Source of the DNA: Anthoceros angustus
Taxonomy: Eukaryota > Streptophyta > Anthocerotopsida > Anthocerotales > Anthocerotaceae
Direction of reading: 5' to 3'
DNA: 64,000 nucleotides
Assembly: GCA_010909165.1 (NCBI GenBank)
Contig: MU008170.1
Location: 1,488,001-1,552,000, forward strand
The notes beneath the pieces were generated by a model, which was not told the origin of the DNA, did no database searches, and saw only the letters and a program-made list of their open reading frames with translations. A program made the translations under genes and the position numbers. This document shows, piece by piece, positions 22,101-33,346 of this stretch. Within the stretch, counting starts at the first letter, position 1, and each line of letters starts with the position of its first letter.

Positions 22101-23255
22101 GGCCCTCCTCCAACCTCAGCCCAGAGGCAAGCAACCAGCTCCAGCAGCTGCAACCGCACGACCCCCCCTCTCAGACCGCAATGCAGCCCCCGGGGCAGCA
22201 GAATCCCGCAATTCCCACCTTCCTCCACCTCCCCCTCCATCGCCCAACACCGGCATCCGCCATGCCTGCTCTCAGAATGCACGATGCCCAGTCGCCCACA
22301 AAATGTTCTTCCTCCCCCTGTCCCCAACGCGCCCGTAAATGCCACACCAACCGCCCACCAGAGAACAGAGATGTTAGCGCTTCCTGGGGGAATGCTCCCG
22401 TTGGAGCTGGCTCCCGCAGAGACGTCTCAGTCTCTTTCTTCTGCCAAAGGCTGGAGTCGGTGGCCTGGATGGATCCTGATGCGGGGACCGGGGACCGGGG
22501 ACCGGGCCTTCACTGTAGAGTTCCACCAGGTCCTCGGATTTAAAGCCGAGGCGCCTGTACAACGCCCCTTCAAAGCGAGCAGCAGCTGACAGCCTAGAGC
22601 CCGCGGCCATGTGACCTCGAGCTGCAGCCTCGCCTTTCCCCCATTGTTTGTTTATGCTTTTGTTACATACAAACAACGGTCCTCCAGCCCGCTGTTGTAC
22701 CGGAATCAGGTCGCCATGGACGCAACTTCACGTAACAGACATGCTTTCGCAGCAAGGCATTTGCTTCGTTCACATAACAGGCGAAGTACGCGCATTCGAG
22801 GTGATGGAGGTGATGCAACCAGCACGCCAGGATGATGACTCCGCTCGTGATTACTTCTAACAGGCTTGGTGGCCGCTCCATCACGCGTGTCGTGGTCCGT
22901 TACGCGCACTCCCGTTACGGATTTGCCACCTTGATCACGCCGACAGCCGACATGACAAGCGCAACAGAAAGACGGAACAGACAGCAGCATTCTGGCACAG
23001 ATGCGCTCAAAGTGTCCACTTTACTTGGACAATAATACATAAGCAGAGCAGCCACAAGAACAATAGCGTAGGGGACGGGACGGGACGGGACGGGATGCGG
23101 AGTCGGTTCTATGGAAAGACGGCTCTTGCTAAAACACGGCACTTACAACACGGCTCTGACGCATCTTTGTACGCAGGAGGCAGAAGTCGGTGGCCAAGAG
23201 GATCCAGCTACTAACCACGAAGGTGATTAGGAGCTGCGGTGACTCCTGTTAAAGA
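22101..23255. other. intergenic region between two minus-strand genes
   Basis: Upstream of the GH17 gene and downstream of the LIF2-like gene. It contains three GGGGACC units at about 22480-22506 and a GGGAC pentamer array at 23070-23094. No gene seen. Confidence 0.4.
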
Positions 23256-25734
23256 TTAGTGTAGGCGAAGCCACAAGCTGGTTGCCGTTTCAGTACGGCC
23301 GGTAGCGGCGCCGCCGCTTGCGCTGGCAGCACCTCCCCCGCTGCCGCCTCCCTGCCTGTTCGGGAGAATGCCATGGCCTCCCATTCTACCACCACCACCC
23401 CCGCCTCCGCCCCCCTGTCTATATGGGGCAGACCCGCCTTGGGGGCCAGGTTGTTGCCTGCATGAGACATCCGTGGTCTTCAGGTCAGGGCCAGAGGCAG
23501 AGCTGCAGAGTACGTAGCCTGAGGCAAAAGGGGTTTTACAAAGAGCACACAATTGAAAACGACCAAAGGCTGGGGAAAGAAGGATTACAGGACATAGCCG
23601 ATGCGACCATCCGGAAGCATCATCGGCACCATTGTCATGCCCGCTGGAGGAGGACCTCTGCCGTATATGACAGGCTGCAGAGACCCAGGACGAATAGAGC
23701 ATGAAAAATCAGCACCGAAAATTGGAGATTTGTAACCAACCGTGTGCTGGCTTCGGCGTTTGCAGAAACACGAACCTGAGAGTAGCCCCTGGCTTGACCA
23801 TATCCGGCTGCCACAGCACCGTACATGTCGGCAGCATAGCCGAAGTTTACCCTAGTTTGATACTGAGGTAGAAGACCAGCTCTTTGAGGAGGATAGGCAG
23901 GCTCCAGGCCCGCAGGCCGCTTCTCAGCAGGAGGTTTGGCCAAGGACGTCTCCAGCCATCGCCCTGCAAGTGCACTCACCGTCAAGCGCTACTCTGGTGT
24001 CTTCGACGTGCTGTGCCCACATGCCAAGGCAGAAAGTAAAGCCACATACCTTCCAGCTCGTATCTCTCTGACTTCTCGATAGCTTTAAGAGCACTGCTGC
24101 GCTCGGCAAAGTGGACGAAACCAAAATCACGCTTGGCTTGCCCAGGTTTCGGTGCTGGCAACACCACCTTTGTGACTTCGCCGTGGTGCTCAAACAATTT
24201 CTGCAACTGCTCTTCAGTCACTGTGTCCGGAAGATTCCTTACGTATACAACCTTCACCTGCTACAAGCACGAACATACGTCAGTGTCTTCACACCTAGAT
24301 GCATTCGTCATGAACCACGATTACAACTACTACCTGCGACATAGCACTTGAATCAGAGCCACTCCGAGGATCCGCCCAGCTAATCGTGGGAGCATTGCTC
24401 CCGAGCCTGAAACTGGAGTTTGACATAACTCTTCTGGCATGATCAGCACAGGCATGATTATAGTACTCCACAAACGCAAAACCTCTATTCCTACTTGGAT
24501 TCTTCGGATCCTGCCAACACCAGCAGCCCAGCACCTGTCAGCTCTAAAGCATGGCCCGCAAGAACAGAATCCCGCAACAGCCCACATTGTGACAAGCAGA
24601 TAAGCTTCCAACCACGTGAAAAGCAGCAGAGCTAGCACGGATACAATGCACAAGGCTATCAAACTGCACTTTAAGAGGACAACAAAGAGTAAAAAGAAAA
24701 AGCTGAATACCTTAAGAAGCTCAACACTCTGAATTCCCGGCCCTTGCTCAGCAAGCACTTTCTCAAGCTCATCTTTATCCCACGCTTTTGGAATGTTACC
24801 CACAAAGAGTCGGTGCTTAGATTGCGAGTGGGAGAACCGCAACTTCTTACCCTGCAGTCAGCAATGTCCATACATTTGTCCCTGCCAAGTCAGAACTAAA
24901 ATAAGTATTCATGCACCCAACACACAAGGGCAGGATAAGACTGTAACCAACCTTCAACTCAGAATCGCTCAAACTCTCAATTGCTTTCTCCGCACTCTCT
25001 TTATTGGTGAATGTCACAAAAGCATATCCCTTGTTTTGTCCTGTGTCTTTATCCTTCAAAAGGCGCACCTAAATAGCACAGGGGAATGAAAAACAAGCAA
25101 ACATTTCCAACCACACACTTTGCCCTAAGGGGCAAGCACACAACAACTAACTCTTGCGAGCTTTGGAGAAACAAATTGTTTCATCACGTCATGGGGAAGG
25201 AAAAAGACATACCTCATAGATGTCCCCACAGGAAGAGCAGAGTGACCGAAGATCCTCCTCTGTGGTGTCACGAGTGATCCCACCGACAAAAACCTCCGAT
25301 CCATGAGGAGGCCGAGTGAGAAGCTCCTTGCTCTTCTCTCCATCGTCCTTCAACGGTTGTTTTTCTTCCTCGGCATGGACAACATCCTCAGCATCGATTG
25401 CATCGACTTCCTCCTCTACTGCTTTCACTTCCTGTGCTCCATTCCCAGCACCAGCTTCATGGTCCGTCTCATGCTCATCCTGGTAGCCGCCGCCTTCCTC
25501 CTCGGCCATGTCAAGATCAAGCCCCTCTTGACCATCCTGTTTGTCCTCATCTTCCTCCTCATCTTCCTCCTCCTCTACGTCACCATCACCGTCACCATCG
25601 ACATCCACCTCATCATCATCCACAAGCTCTTCAGCTTCCACATCCCCTTCAATATCAACCTGCTCTTCGTCATGGTCGTGGTCGTGTTCGTGGTCGTCAT
25701 GCAGCACCTCTGGGGATGCTTCTGGATCGGACAT
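23256..25734 (-). CDS. hnRNP-Q/LIF2-like RNA-binding protein with three RRMs, 8 exons, 546 aa
   Basis: Nuclear RNA-binding protein of the SYNCRIP/hnRNP-Q class; the Arabidopsis relative LIF2 works with the Polycomb protein LHP1. Exons 25734-25213, 25068-24952, 24851-24711, 24510-24334, 24257-24050, 23963-23776, 23674-23589 and 23457-23256 give one unbroken frame. Residues 10-125 are strongly acidic (runs of D, E and H). RRM1 (about 146-215) has SEVFVGGITRDTTEEDL and KGYAFVTF; RRM2 (about 226-305) has HRLFVGNIPKAWDKDEL and RGFAFVEY; RRM3 (about 321-395) has KVVYVRNLPDTVTEEQL and FGFVHF. The C-terminus carries MVPMMLPDGRIGYVLQQPG, typical of the plant family, then a Gly-rich RG-containing tail. 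The start was chosen at MSDPEASPEV; the frame stays open upstream without a better ATG. A 5' UTR intron is possible (acceptor near 25775). Confidence 0.9.
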
Positions 25735-26944
25735 TGCCCTCTTCTTGCCTCGCGCAGATGCAAGCACCACCACCTGAGAAGTTCGTGTGCAGCTGTGGAG
25801 GAATAGGAGACAGGAGCATTTGCAGAGAGGGAGTGACAAGAGGAAAAGAATGAGGACATATGAGAGGGCTGCTGAGTGAGAATCTTGAAGGCAATGCTGA
25901 GAGGGCCATGAGAAAAGTGAGGATATAGCAAATATGTGACTCTGTGTATGTGAAGGACTGAGGAAAAAGACTACACTGCGAGAGGAGTCAGCTGACAGAG
26001 GCCCTCAATCAGCAAGAGAAGTACAGTATATAAGCCTTGTGAAAGTGATATCAATGAGGACGTCCCACATGTGCACAGAAGAACACACGCATTTCTCAGA
26101 GTTAAGCTGCTGCGCGAAAAATCGATGCTCCATGTCTTACCATGGTCTTTCAGTGTGGAAAAGAAGAAAGTAGGCATAATACCTCAGAAGCTACCAGTCA
26201 CACAGAATACCTCACAAGCTACTACTCAAACAAACAGCAGAGCGGTGCAAATGTCCACGAACGGTGCAGACCGTCGTGGGAAGCCAGGAGGCGAGCTAAT
26301 GCTTACCACGAAACTCTAGCGTCGGAATTGGCGGACGCACTTCAAGTCACGCACGCAAACCGAACTCAGTCAGCCTCAGCCAGGCAAGCAAAGCCATTCG
26401 AGCACACAACTGGGAGAGCCGTGAGATCGGGCCACCCCAGTAGCAGAGCAGGATGGAAACGATGCATCCCGTCCCCCAAGAGCATGCCACTACAGAGGCG
26501 CCCCAGTTTCAAGATCCCAGCGAACCCCCACAACTGGGCAACCCCTGCAATGCACATCCATCCATGACGCATATCAAACGGTGCAGCAAAGGGAGAGGAC
26601 GAAGACGTGGTACCTGACACGATGTGCCGCGGGCGGCAGTCGCAAGCACGGTGGCAGGCCACCCGGGGTCCCAGACGACCGCGTCCAGCTTTCTCTGCTT
26701 CTCTCTTGCTTCGCTACTGCAGCAACGGCTGCACCACTTGGGGCAGGCAGATGGCGCAATTCCTCCCCTCGGGGGTTTCGCCTCCTTAATTTTCTCACAC
26801 CCCCGTCCCACCTATTCTTCACCACCCCAACCCCACACTACCTTCCTCCTAGCTCCACATATATATATATATATATACGCTGCATTCGTATCTTTCGTTA
26901 CATATTTACTATAAATACTTTTGATTATTTGCAATCGTTCAAGT
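25735..26944 (-). promoter_or_regulatory. 5' flank of the LIF2-like gene
   Basis: Probably holds the 5' UTR and promoter. A GC-rich block at 26600-26800 looks like a leader exon, with a possible donor near 26610. A TA dinucleotide run (about 26858-26877) lies upstream of it. No other gene seen. Confidence 0.4.
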
Positions 26945-27114
26945 CCGTACAACCCTTAAGTGACACTTAGGGTTAGGGCGCGAGACTGAGACCTTAAATT
27001 GCAGCCGCACAACCCTTGTACGGAACTTAGGGCCCGAGAACGAGGCCTTGAGTTACAGCCGCACAACCCTTGAGTGGAACTTAGGGTGTGAGAACGAGGC
27101 ATTAGGGTGCCAGA
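26945..27114. repeat. three tandem copies of a 54-60 bp unit
   Basis: Units begin at 26945, 27005 and 27059 with CCGYACAACCCTT and contain AACTTAGGG and GAGAACGAGGC. The TTAGGG/CCCTTA parts recall telomeric or telo-box sequence. Confidence 0.85.
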
Positions 27115-27522
27115 AAGTCCTTTTGAAATTCTAACACATGTCCTACGAATGGATTGTAGCACGCGCAAGATTTGTTTCGAATATTATGATATGATTTTAC
27201 GGTCTCACAGACATTGTTATGTCGGGTTACATAATTCGAAAGTTGGTCCACCTGTGGGCGCACTTGGGCACTTGGTCCCTTGTGCGAGTTCTTAAGTGCG
27301 AAACCACTTGTATTGTAATGGTAACGTTAATTACTCATATAATATATGTATATAAAATATAAAAAAAGATTATTGAAGTTGATTAATTATTATGGTTTTA
27401 CAATAGTTCTTTGTAAGAAATTGAATTAGGAAATGTGAAAGTTATTTGATGAATAAAACACAGCAAATCTCTTGTATAGTATATGTAAGTGGGATAACTC
27501 TATGTACTCTACAAGAGTGTGG

Positions 27523-27567
27523 GAGAACACCCCCAATAGTTAGTGGAGAACTATTGGGGGTGTTCTC
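27523..27567. repeat. perfect 19-bp hairpin
   Basis: GAGAACACCCCCAATAGTT (27523-27541) is exactly complementary to AACTATTGGGGGTGTTCTC (27549-27567), with a 7-base loop. It could be a foldback element or a small-RNA-type hairpin; no terminator role is expected here. Confidence 0.9.
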
Positions 27568-27970
27568 ACCTTTCATGTAATATCCCAATATGTAGTACCA
27601 AATTTGTTTCCAAGCAGCAGACAACCACAATTTGAAAAGGTTTACTCTTTGTTGGGTTGTGTGAAACCAAAACACAGCTGAATATTAGCCAAGAGCATGC
27701 TTAGTATGGTAAAATTATCAGAATTTGCTGAAGTGTTTAGAGAAGATGTCTAGCCCAAGATATCGACAAATCCACTTCGATACATACTCTCACATAAGAA
27801 TTCCAACTAATCCCTCTAGTAACTTTCTTTTCTAGAAGAGTTCTTAACTCAGAATGTTCAGACTTTGCACGATACATATCAGATAATGAGGATTCCATCT
27901 TTTCTTTTCTGGTAAGAAAGAATGCGTAGAAGTACCTTGGTTTTCTCGCCATAAGGTACACTCACACAAT

Positions 27971-27990
27971 CTAAACCCTAAACCCTAAAC
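27971..27990 (+). repeat. interstitial telomere-like run
   Basis: CTAAACCCTAAACCCTAAAC, about 2.5 plant telomere units (CCCTAAA). It is equivalent to a double telo-box. Confidence 0.8.
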
Positions 27991-28379
27991 ATCATTCAGA
28001 CGGGGCATTACTAGATATCAAGGCTGAAAGTCCAACCGCGGATCACCAGTGTTCAGCCTCCAGGCGATGGTCCCATTGCCGAAGTTGCTATGCTGCGATG
28101 AGGTTTGAAGGAGCTTTCACCTTTGCCACCCAACGGCACGAGGTTACAAACACTAGTCTCCCTTCCCAGCTTCAAAGTTAGCCATCCACTTCAGATAGTT
28201 GGTATGTTTGGATGCTTTAATACCTGCAAAATCAGATCTGTGATGACAATGCCAAGCTGAGAACAAGCAAGGGATTGCCTGACATACCTGGATTCCACGT
28301 TTCTGAGACATAACAGAGAGTGGGCCGTTCGTCTGTACATCCTTCGGGATCGGAAGAAGGTCCAGAGCCCATAGCAAGC

Positions 28380-31300
28380 TCAATGGTGATCACCACAAGA
28401 ACACATCCCACCCTTGAAATGATGCACACGGTGTGCATCCCTGACTACTATCTCCCGCTGCTCAATCTTAGAGAGAATCTTACTTCCACTGTGACAATCG
28501 TTGCACATCCTCAAGTTTTTAGTGACTAAAAGAGGGGTTCCTTTAGGAGTGTGGAGGAGACCAAAAGCAATGGCAAGTTTCTCAGCATGTCCACAAAGGG
28601 CGTCTTCTTTTTCCTTTGCAGATATGCGCTTCAGAACCAGGTCAGTGACAGGAAGATGTCCCTCACCCTTCAGTTGTCTATTCAAAGTCTTCAGCTTGAG
28701 AGATATATCATCCCACTTCTCTCCCACAAGAAACTCATGTACCTTGTTGTCTACTTCAATCAAGGCCCTCGCTGGCATCTTGCAGGCACCTGCATTTTTT
28801 CTCAAGTTTTCTATCTCCTCTACATCCCTCCACCTGCCAGCACCCGCATAGATGCTCGACATTAGGACATAAGCACCAGCTTGGTGAGGCTCCAGCTGCA
28901 CGATACGGTTGAAGTAAGTTCTTCCTCTCTCTACATTGCCATAGCACTTGCAGGCATTCAGCAAAGACATCCACCCGACAATGTCGGGCTCCCATGGCAT
29001 ACTTTCTAGCAGGCATTCGGCGTCATCCAGACATCCTGCCCTGCCAAGAAGATCGACCATACATGTGTAGTGCTCAAGTGTAGGCACAATGCCAAACAAT
29101 TCTTCCATCATTGTGAAGTACTGCTGACCTTCTTCTACCCAGGCCACATGACAGCATGCAACAAGAAGAGCCGTAAATGTGGCTTCATTGGGTTCAACTC
29201 CCTGTGCTTGCATAGCTTGAAAACATTGGATGGCTCTCTCACAATCATTGTGTTGGCCATAACCATTTATGAGCGCCGTCCATGTCACAACATTCCTAGA
29301 AGACAATCTATCGAACACAATCTGGGCCTCCTCAAGCCTTCCACATTTGGCATACATGTCAACAAGAGTGTTTCCAACACTGATATCTGCTTCAAAACCT
29401 CCTTTGAAGAGCTGGGTATGGATCCGCTTGCCCTCACCTATGGCTCCCATGCTCGCACACACTTTCAGAATGCATGCAAAGGTTACTGCGTTTGGAGCCA
29501 CATCCATGCTCTGAAACAATGTGAGTGCTTCTTGACTGAGTCCATGCTGGGCATATACTGCTATCATGGAAGTCCAGATCACGACATCCTTGTTGGAGAT
29601 TTTGTTAAACACTGTACGGGCATCATTCAAGTACCCCCACTTCGCATACATGTCAATAAGAGCGGTCCCCACAGAAACATCTGTTTCAAGCCCCAATTTG
29701 AGGATCTGCTCGTGAATCCTCTTGCCTTCTTTCGTAGCTCCAATGCTTCCACAAAGTTGCAACACTGTCACAAATGTGGACTTTTCAGGAGTCACAAGGC
29801 TGTCCAGCTCCATTGCTCTGTATAGTTCTATGCCTTCTTGGGCATGCCCGTTCAGGGCATATCCTGCAATCATCGCATTCCATGTTACCACGTTCCTGAC
29901 TGGCAGACAGTCAAACACTCTCCTTGAATCTTCCACACTTCCACACTTTGCAAACATGTCCACTAGTGCACTCCCAACAAACAAATCTGCATCTAGTCCT
30001 CTGTCTACTATCTCAGCATGCATGCGCCTGCCCTCATGTAGAGATCCAATTGTTCCACAAGCTTTGAGGATACTAACAAGCGTCACAGCTGTCGACACGA
30101 CACCTGCTACTTGCATCCTGCCATATAGGTTCAGCACTTCTTCAGCAAACCTGTATTTTGCATACCCACCTATCATAGCGTTCCATGTCACCACATCCTT
30201 GGTCAGCAATCTCTCAAACACCGTGCGGGCATCGCGCAAGCTACCAGACCCAGCATACATGTCCAACAGAGCGTTCCCCACAGATACGTCTGATCCAAGT
30301 CCTTTTTCAAGGATCCGACCATGAATTCTCCTCCCTTCCTGCAACGCCCGTTCCCCTAGACCACTACATGCTTTCAATGCAGTCACATATGTTGTGCTGT
30401 CTGGCTCCATGCCATCCTGCTCCATCCTGGTGTAGAGAGTGAGGGCCTCTACATTCAGCTCATTCTGAACGTATGCAGTAGCCATGACATTCCACGTGAT
30501 TACGTCCTTGGTTGGAAGCCTGTCAAAGACACTGCGGGCCTCCTCCAGGCTCCCACACTTTGCAAACATGTCAACTAATGCACACCCGACAAACTTATCC
30601 AATTCCACCCCTCGTTTCAGAATTATAGCGTGAACCTGCTTACCAGCCTGAAGCGCCCCTAAGCCGCTACAAACTTTCAAGATTGTGGCAAAGGTCAGAT
30701 TGTTGGGAGCTGTCCTGCCATCCTCTTCCATACGCCAGAACAAGCGAAGAGCCTCCTGCCCAAGTCCAAGGTGGCCATATCCGCCTATCATAGTGGTCCA
30801 TGCCACAACATCCCTGCTCGGAAACCTGTCAAAAACCTTATGAGCATCATCCAACCTCCCGCATTTCACATACATATCCAGCAAACTGTTCCCTACAAAA
30901 GCATCCAACTCAAGCCCCTTCTCCACAATCTGCGAGTGAACACTCATCCCCTCTTTCAAAGCTTGCAGACTGCCACACACCTTCAGAACGCAAGCATATG
31001 TTACATTATCAGGACTCAACCCGCTGTGCACCATATCCATGAACAGTTCTAGGGCTTCCATCCCAAGTCCATTTTGCGCATACCCTGCAATCATAGCACT
31101 CCATGTCACCACATTCCGCACAGAAATTCTGTCAAACACTTCCCGAGCTTCATCCACAGCACTGCACTTCGCATACATATCCACCAGTGTACTGCCCACA
31201 AACACGTTCGACTCCATTCCAGCGCCCATCACATCAGCATGGACCTCCTTCCCTGAATTCACATCACCTGCACTTGCACAAGCCTTAAGCACAGCCACAA

Positions 31301-31859
31301 AAACATAGTCATTCGGCCTGACACACGACCCCCGCAGCTCCTTGTACAACCTGACACCCTCGTGAGCCTGCCCGTACTCAGCATAAGCTGCGATCATGGA
31401 AGCCCACACAAACGTGTCAGGTGCTGCCACTTTCTCAAACACCAAGCTCGCTTCCCGCAAGCTCCCTTGAGCAGCATACATGCGGATAAGGTGGTTGGCC
31501 AGAAAGGTGTCCGATTCCAACCCAATTTTCACGATTAGAGCATGGGCACGCCTGCCCACCGCCCAATCTTTCTTCTCGGTACAGCCTTTCACCAGCCGGT
31601 ACAACATGGGTGCAGACCAGGAGCTTCCATGTTGACTCATGTGGTCCAGTTCTCGTGATGCCTGCTCAAGTAACTCATTCCAGGCTCCATGCTCCGAGCT
31701 GCGTGGACGAATTTGCGTTTCTTGCCTGGCAAGTGAGGAGACAGTATTCGCTCCAAGAACCCAGCAAAAAGCACACGTTTGCTGCGTGGTGCGGGTGAGG
31801 CAGCTCAGAGAGATGAGCGAAGAGCCCTTGACACCATGGCACCTCCGGAAACGCCTCAT
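28380..31859 (-). CDS. DYW-class PPR protein, single exon, 1159 aa
   Basis: Organellar RNA-binding protein of the PLS class, expected to act in C-to-U RNA editing in plastids or mitochondria. After about 60 N-terminal residues (basic, likely transit peptide) come about 25 PLS repeats with the usual VTWNAMI and VGNALLDMYAKCG signatures. E/E+ motifs follow (about 940-1030), then a DYW domain. The deaminase zinc motifs are present: GHAEKLAIAFG and NLRMCNDCHSGSKIL, and the late HHFKGGMCSCGD. Two departures from the consensus: the PG-box reads KMPARALIEV, without the usual GRSW, and the last three residues are DHH, not DYW, directly before a TGA. The ATG at 31859 is followed by an arginine-rich start. 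No frameshift or intron is seen. Confidence 0.94.
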   Translation of the reverse strand: MRRFRRCHGVKGSSLISLSCLTRTTQQTCAFCWVLGANTVSSLARQETQIRPRSSEHGAWNELLEQASRELDHMSQHGSSWSAPMLYRLVKGCTEKKDWAVGRRAHALIVKIGLESDTFLANHLIRMYAAQGSLREASLVFEKVAAPDTFVWASMIAAYAEYGQAHEGVRLYKELRGSCVRPNDYVFVAVLKACASAGDVNSGKEVHADVMGAGMESNVFVGSTLVDMYAKCSAVDEAREVFDRISVRNVVTWSAMIAGYAQNGLGMEALELFMDMVHSGLSPDNVTYACVLKVCGSLQALKEGMSVHSQIVEKGLELDAFVGNSLLDMYVKCGRLDDAHKVFDRFPSRDVVAWTTMIGGYGHLGLGQEALRLFWRMEEDGRTAPNNLTFATILKVCSGLGALQAGKQVHAIILKRGVELDKFVGCALVDMFAKCGSLEEARSVFDRLPTKDVITWNVMATAYVQNELNVEALTLYTRMEQDGMEPDSTTYVTALKACSGLGERALQEGRRIHGRILEKGLGSDVSVGNALLDMYAGSGSLRDARTVFERLLTKDVVTWNAMIGGYAKYRFAEEVLNLYGRMQVAGVVSTAVTLVSILKACGTIGSLHEGRRMHAEIVDRGLDADLFVGSALVDMFAKCGSVEDSRRVFDCLPVRNVVTWNAMIAGYALNGHAQEGIELYRAMELDSLVTPEKSTFVTVLQLCGSIGATKEGKRIHEQILKLGLETDVSVGTALIDMYAKWGYLNDARTVFNKISNKDVVIWTSMIAVYAQHGLSQEALTLFQSMDVAPNAVTFACILKVCASMGAIGEGKRIHTQLFKGGFEADISVGNTLVDMYAKCGRLEEAQIVFDRLSSRNVVTWTALINGYGQHNDCERAIQCFQAMQAQGVEPNEATFTALLVACCHVAWVEEGQQYFTMMEELFGIVPTLEHYTCMVDLLGRAGCLDDAECLLESMPWEPDIVGWMSLLNACKCYGNVERGRTYFNRIVQLEPHQAGAYVLMSSIYAGAGRWRDVEEIENLRKNAGACKMPARALIEVDNKVHEFLVGEKWDDISLKLKTLNRQLKGEGHLPVTDLVLKRISAKEKEDALCGHAEKLAIAFGLLHTPKGTPLLVTKNLRMCNDCHSGSKILSKIEQREIVVRDAHRVHHFKGGMCSCGDHH

Positions 31860-32299
31860 CTTCCTCTACAGCCCTGCAGGACAAGCCACCAGATCCCTGC
31901 AGCCTTGAGATGAGCCTGTACGGCCTGTACCATTTCTCCATAGGACATTCCACTATGAGACTCACAGAACAATTCAAGTCCCACGACCAGGTTTGCAATC
32001 CATCCTTCAAACCTGCACACGGGTGAACCTAGTTGATTTCCCACGCGAACAGCTTCCATTGTCCGTCTTGAAGTTCGAAATACAAGTTTGCTTGTGTAAA
32101 TGGATACCTAGCAAAAATGTTGGTGTAGGAAACAGGCTCGCAGTGGCATTGAGAGCTTTCGCTCCATTCAGTGCCATTGACAGGCTTTCGCTGCATCTGT
32201 AGCTGTGGCCACAAGCTTCGGGCCACATACATCATTAATGCATTTGGAGACTTTTATATAGATATTTCAAAGTATATATCCAGATGGACACACATTTAT
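31860..32299 (-). promoter_or_regulatory. 5' flank of the PPR gene
   Basis: Upstream DNA of the PPR gene. TTTATATAG (about 32251-32259) lies in it, but it may belong to the neighbouring repeat. No gene seen. Confidence 0.35.
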
Positions 32300-32365
32300 A
32301 AGAACGCCGTGATTAAGCATCCTGAGCTTGGATCGGTACTTAGATGGGGTGCCTAAAGGGAGTGG
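32300..32365 (+). other. 5S rRNA-like sequence (pol III internal promoter), copy 1
   Basis: AGAACGCCGTGATTAAGC, then GAGCTTGG, GGTACTTAGATGGGGTGCC and GGGAGTGG follow the order of the 3' two-thirds of plant 5S rRNA (AACTCCG..GTTAAGC, GCTTGGG, AGTACTAGGATGGGTGACC). The A-box-like and C-box regions are therefore recognisable, but the 5' part of the gene is missing. It is probably a 5S-derived retroelement (Cassandra-type LTR or SINE3-type) rather than a 5S gene. Confidence 0.55.
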
Positions 32366-32479
32366 ATGCCCTTGGTGCAAGTAGCTTAGGCACACCATGG
32401 TACAAGTTGTTAAGTACCAAGTCCCATGACGGAAATCCGTCCTTAGTGGACTTAAATAGAATTCTTCTTCTTCTTCTTC
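32366..32479. repeat. flank of the 5S-like sequence, related to 50325-50400
   Basis: GCCTAAAGGGAGTGGATGCC and the following CTTAGGC..CCATGGTACAAG recur in degenerate form at 50325-50400 (GCCTAAAGGAAGTGGATTCC, then TTGTACCATGCC). Confidence 0.45.
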
Positions 32480-32685
32480 ACACTTGGATTTTTTATTTTA
32501 AATTTTATTTCAAGGCCTGGGATTTTTATTTCAAGCCCTTAGGATTTTTTATTTCAAGTTTTATTTTAAGCCCTGGAGATTTTTTATTTCAAGTTTTATT
32601 TTAAGCCCTGGGGATTTTTTATTTCAAGTTTTATTTCAAGCCTTGGGGATTTTTTATTTCAAGTTTTATTTCAAGCCCTGGGAGC
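32480..32685. repeat. tandem repeat of an AT-rich 38-bp unit
   Basis: About five copies of GGGATTTTTTATTTCAAG followed by TTTTATTTCAAGCCCT, with small differences. Confidence 0.9.
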
Positions 32686-33340
32686 ACGCCCATAGCGCAA
32701 TTCCAACTATAGACACACCAAAACCTTCCTCAGGTTGTGCTCCGGAGGAGGCAAAACAAGTCCGTTGTTGGCTGGCTTGCCCGTGTCCTCTTCCGCAAAG
32801 GTGTAGAGGTCGTGCCTATCTCGCACGCCTGGAAGACCTTGCCATTAGGATGATTGTCGATGGAGGAGTCGAGCCCTTTGTTGAAATCAATAATTACACT
32901 CCACCTAGAAGGAATCAGTGTAGGAAGGCTACAGAGCAGCCTCGTCGTCAAAGGCAGAGTAAGAGTGCTCAAATGGTGATGGCCGAATTATCCGTTGGTG
33001 ACTGTGAAGGGCGAGTCCATGCCATAGGGCTCTAGAAGATCGTCAGCGGTCTCCGGAAAACCGATTTAGAGTGCTTCGGAAGGATTCAAAGCGGCCAGAT
33101 GGTAGCTGCGGATTGTATCCCAAGTCGAAGGGCTGCGAGAACTCGAGCTTACTTGCAGATGAGTAGCATCACAACCAGCTACTGCTCCGCAGCTCCTCTT
33201 CCCGGTTGCGCGCCCCGATCATCCTCTTCCCGGTTGTGCGCCTAGATCATCCTGCCGAAATGGCGTGCTAGCTAGGTGCGTCCGCCATGTTGGAGTTTAA
33301 AGGCTAGGGACATCTGCAAAAGAAGGGGTGAAACTTCTGA
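32686..33340. other. unrecognised region with a short open frame
   Basis: A frame of 130 codons ends at 33035. Its second part is basic and resembles nothing I know. A duplicated CTCTTCCCGGTTG(C/T)GCGCC motif occurs at about 33199 and 33229. Confidence 0.3.
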
Positions 33341-33346
33341 ATATCC

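Larger units (their letters stand above)
27115..28379. other. AT-rich spacer downstream of the PPR gene
   Basis: No gene recognised. It contains the hairpin at 27523-27567, a telomere-like run at 27971-27990 and, near its right end, the PPR 3' UTR. Confidence 0.4.
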
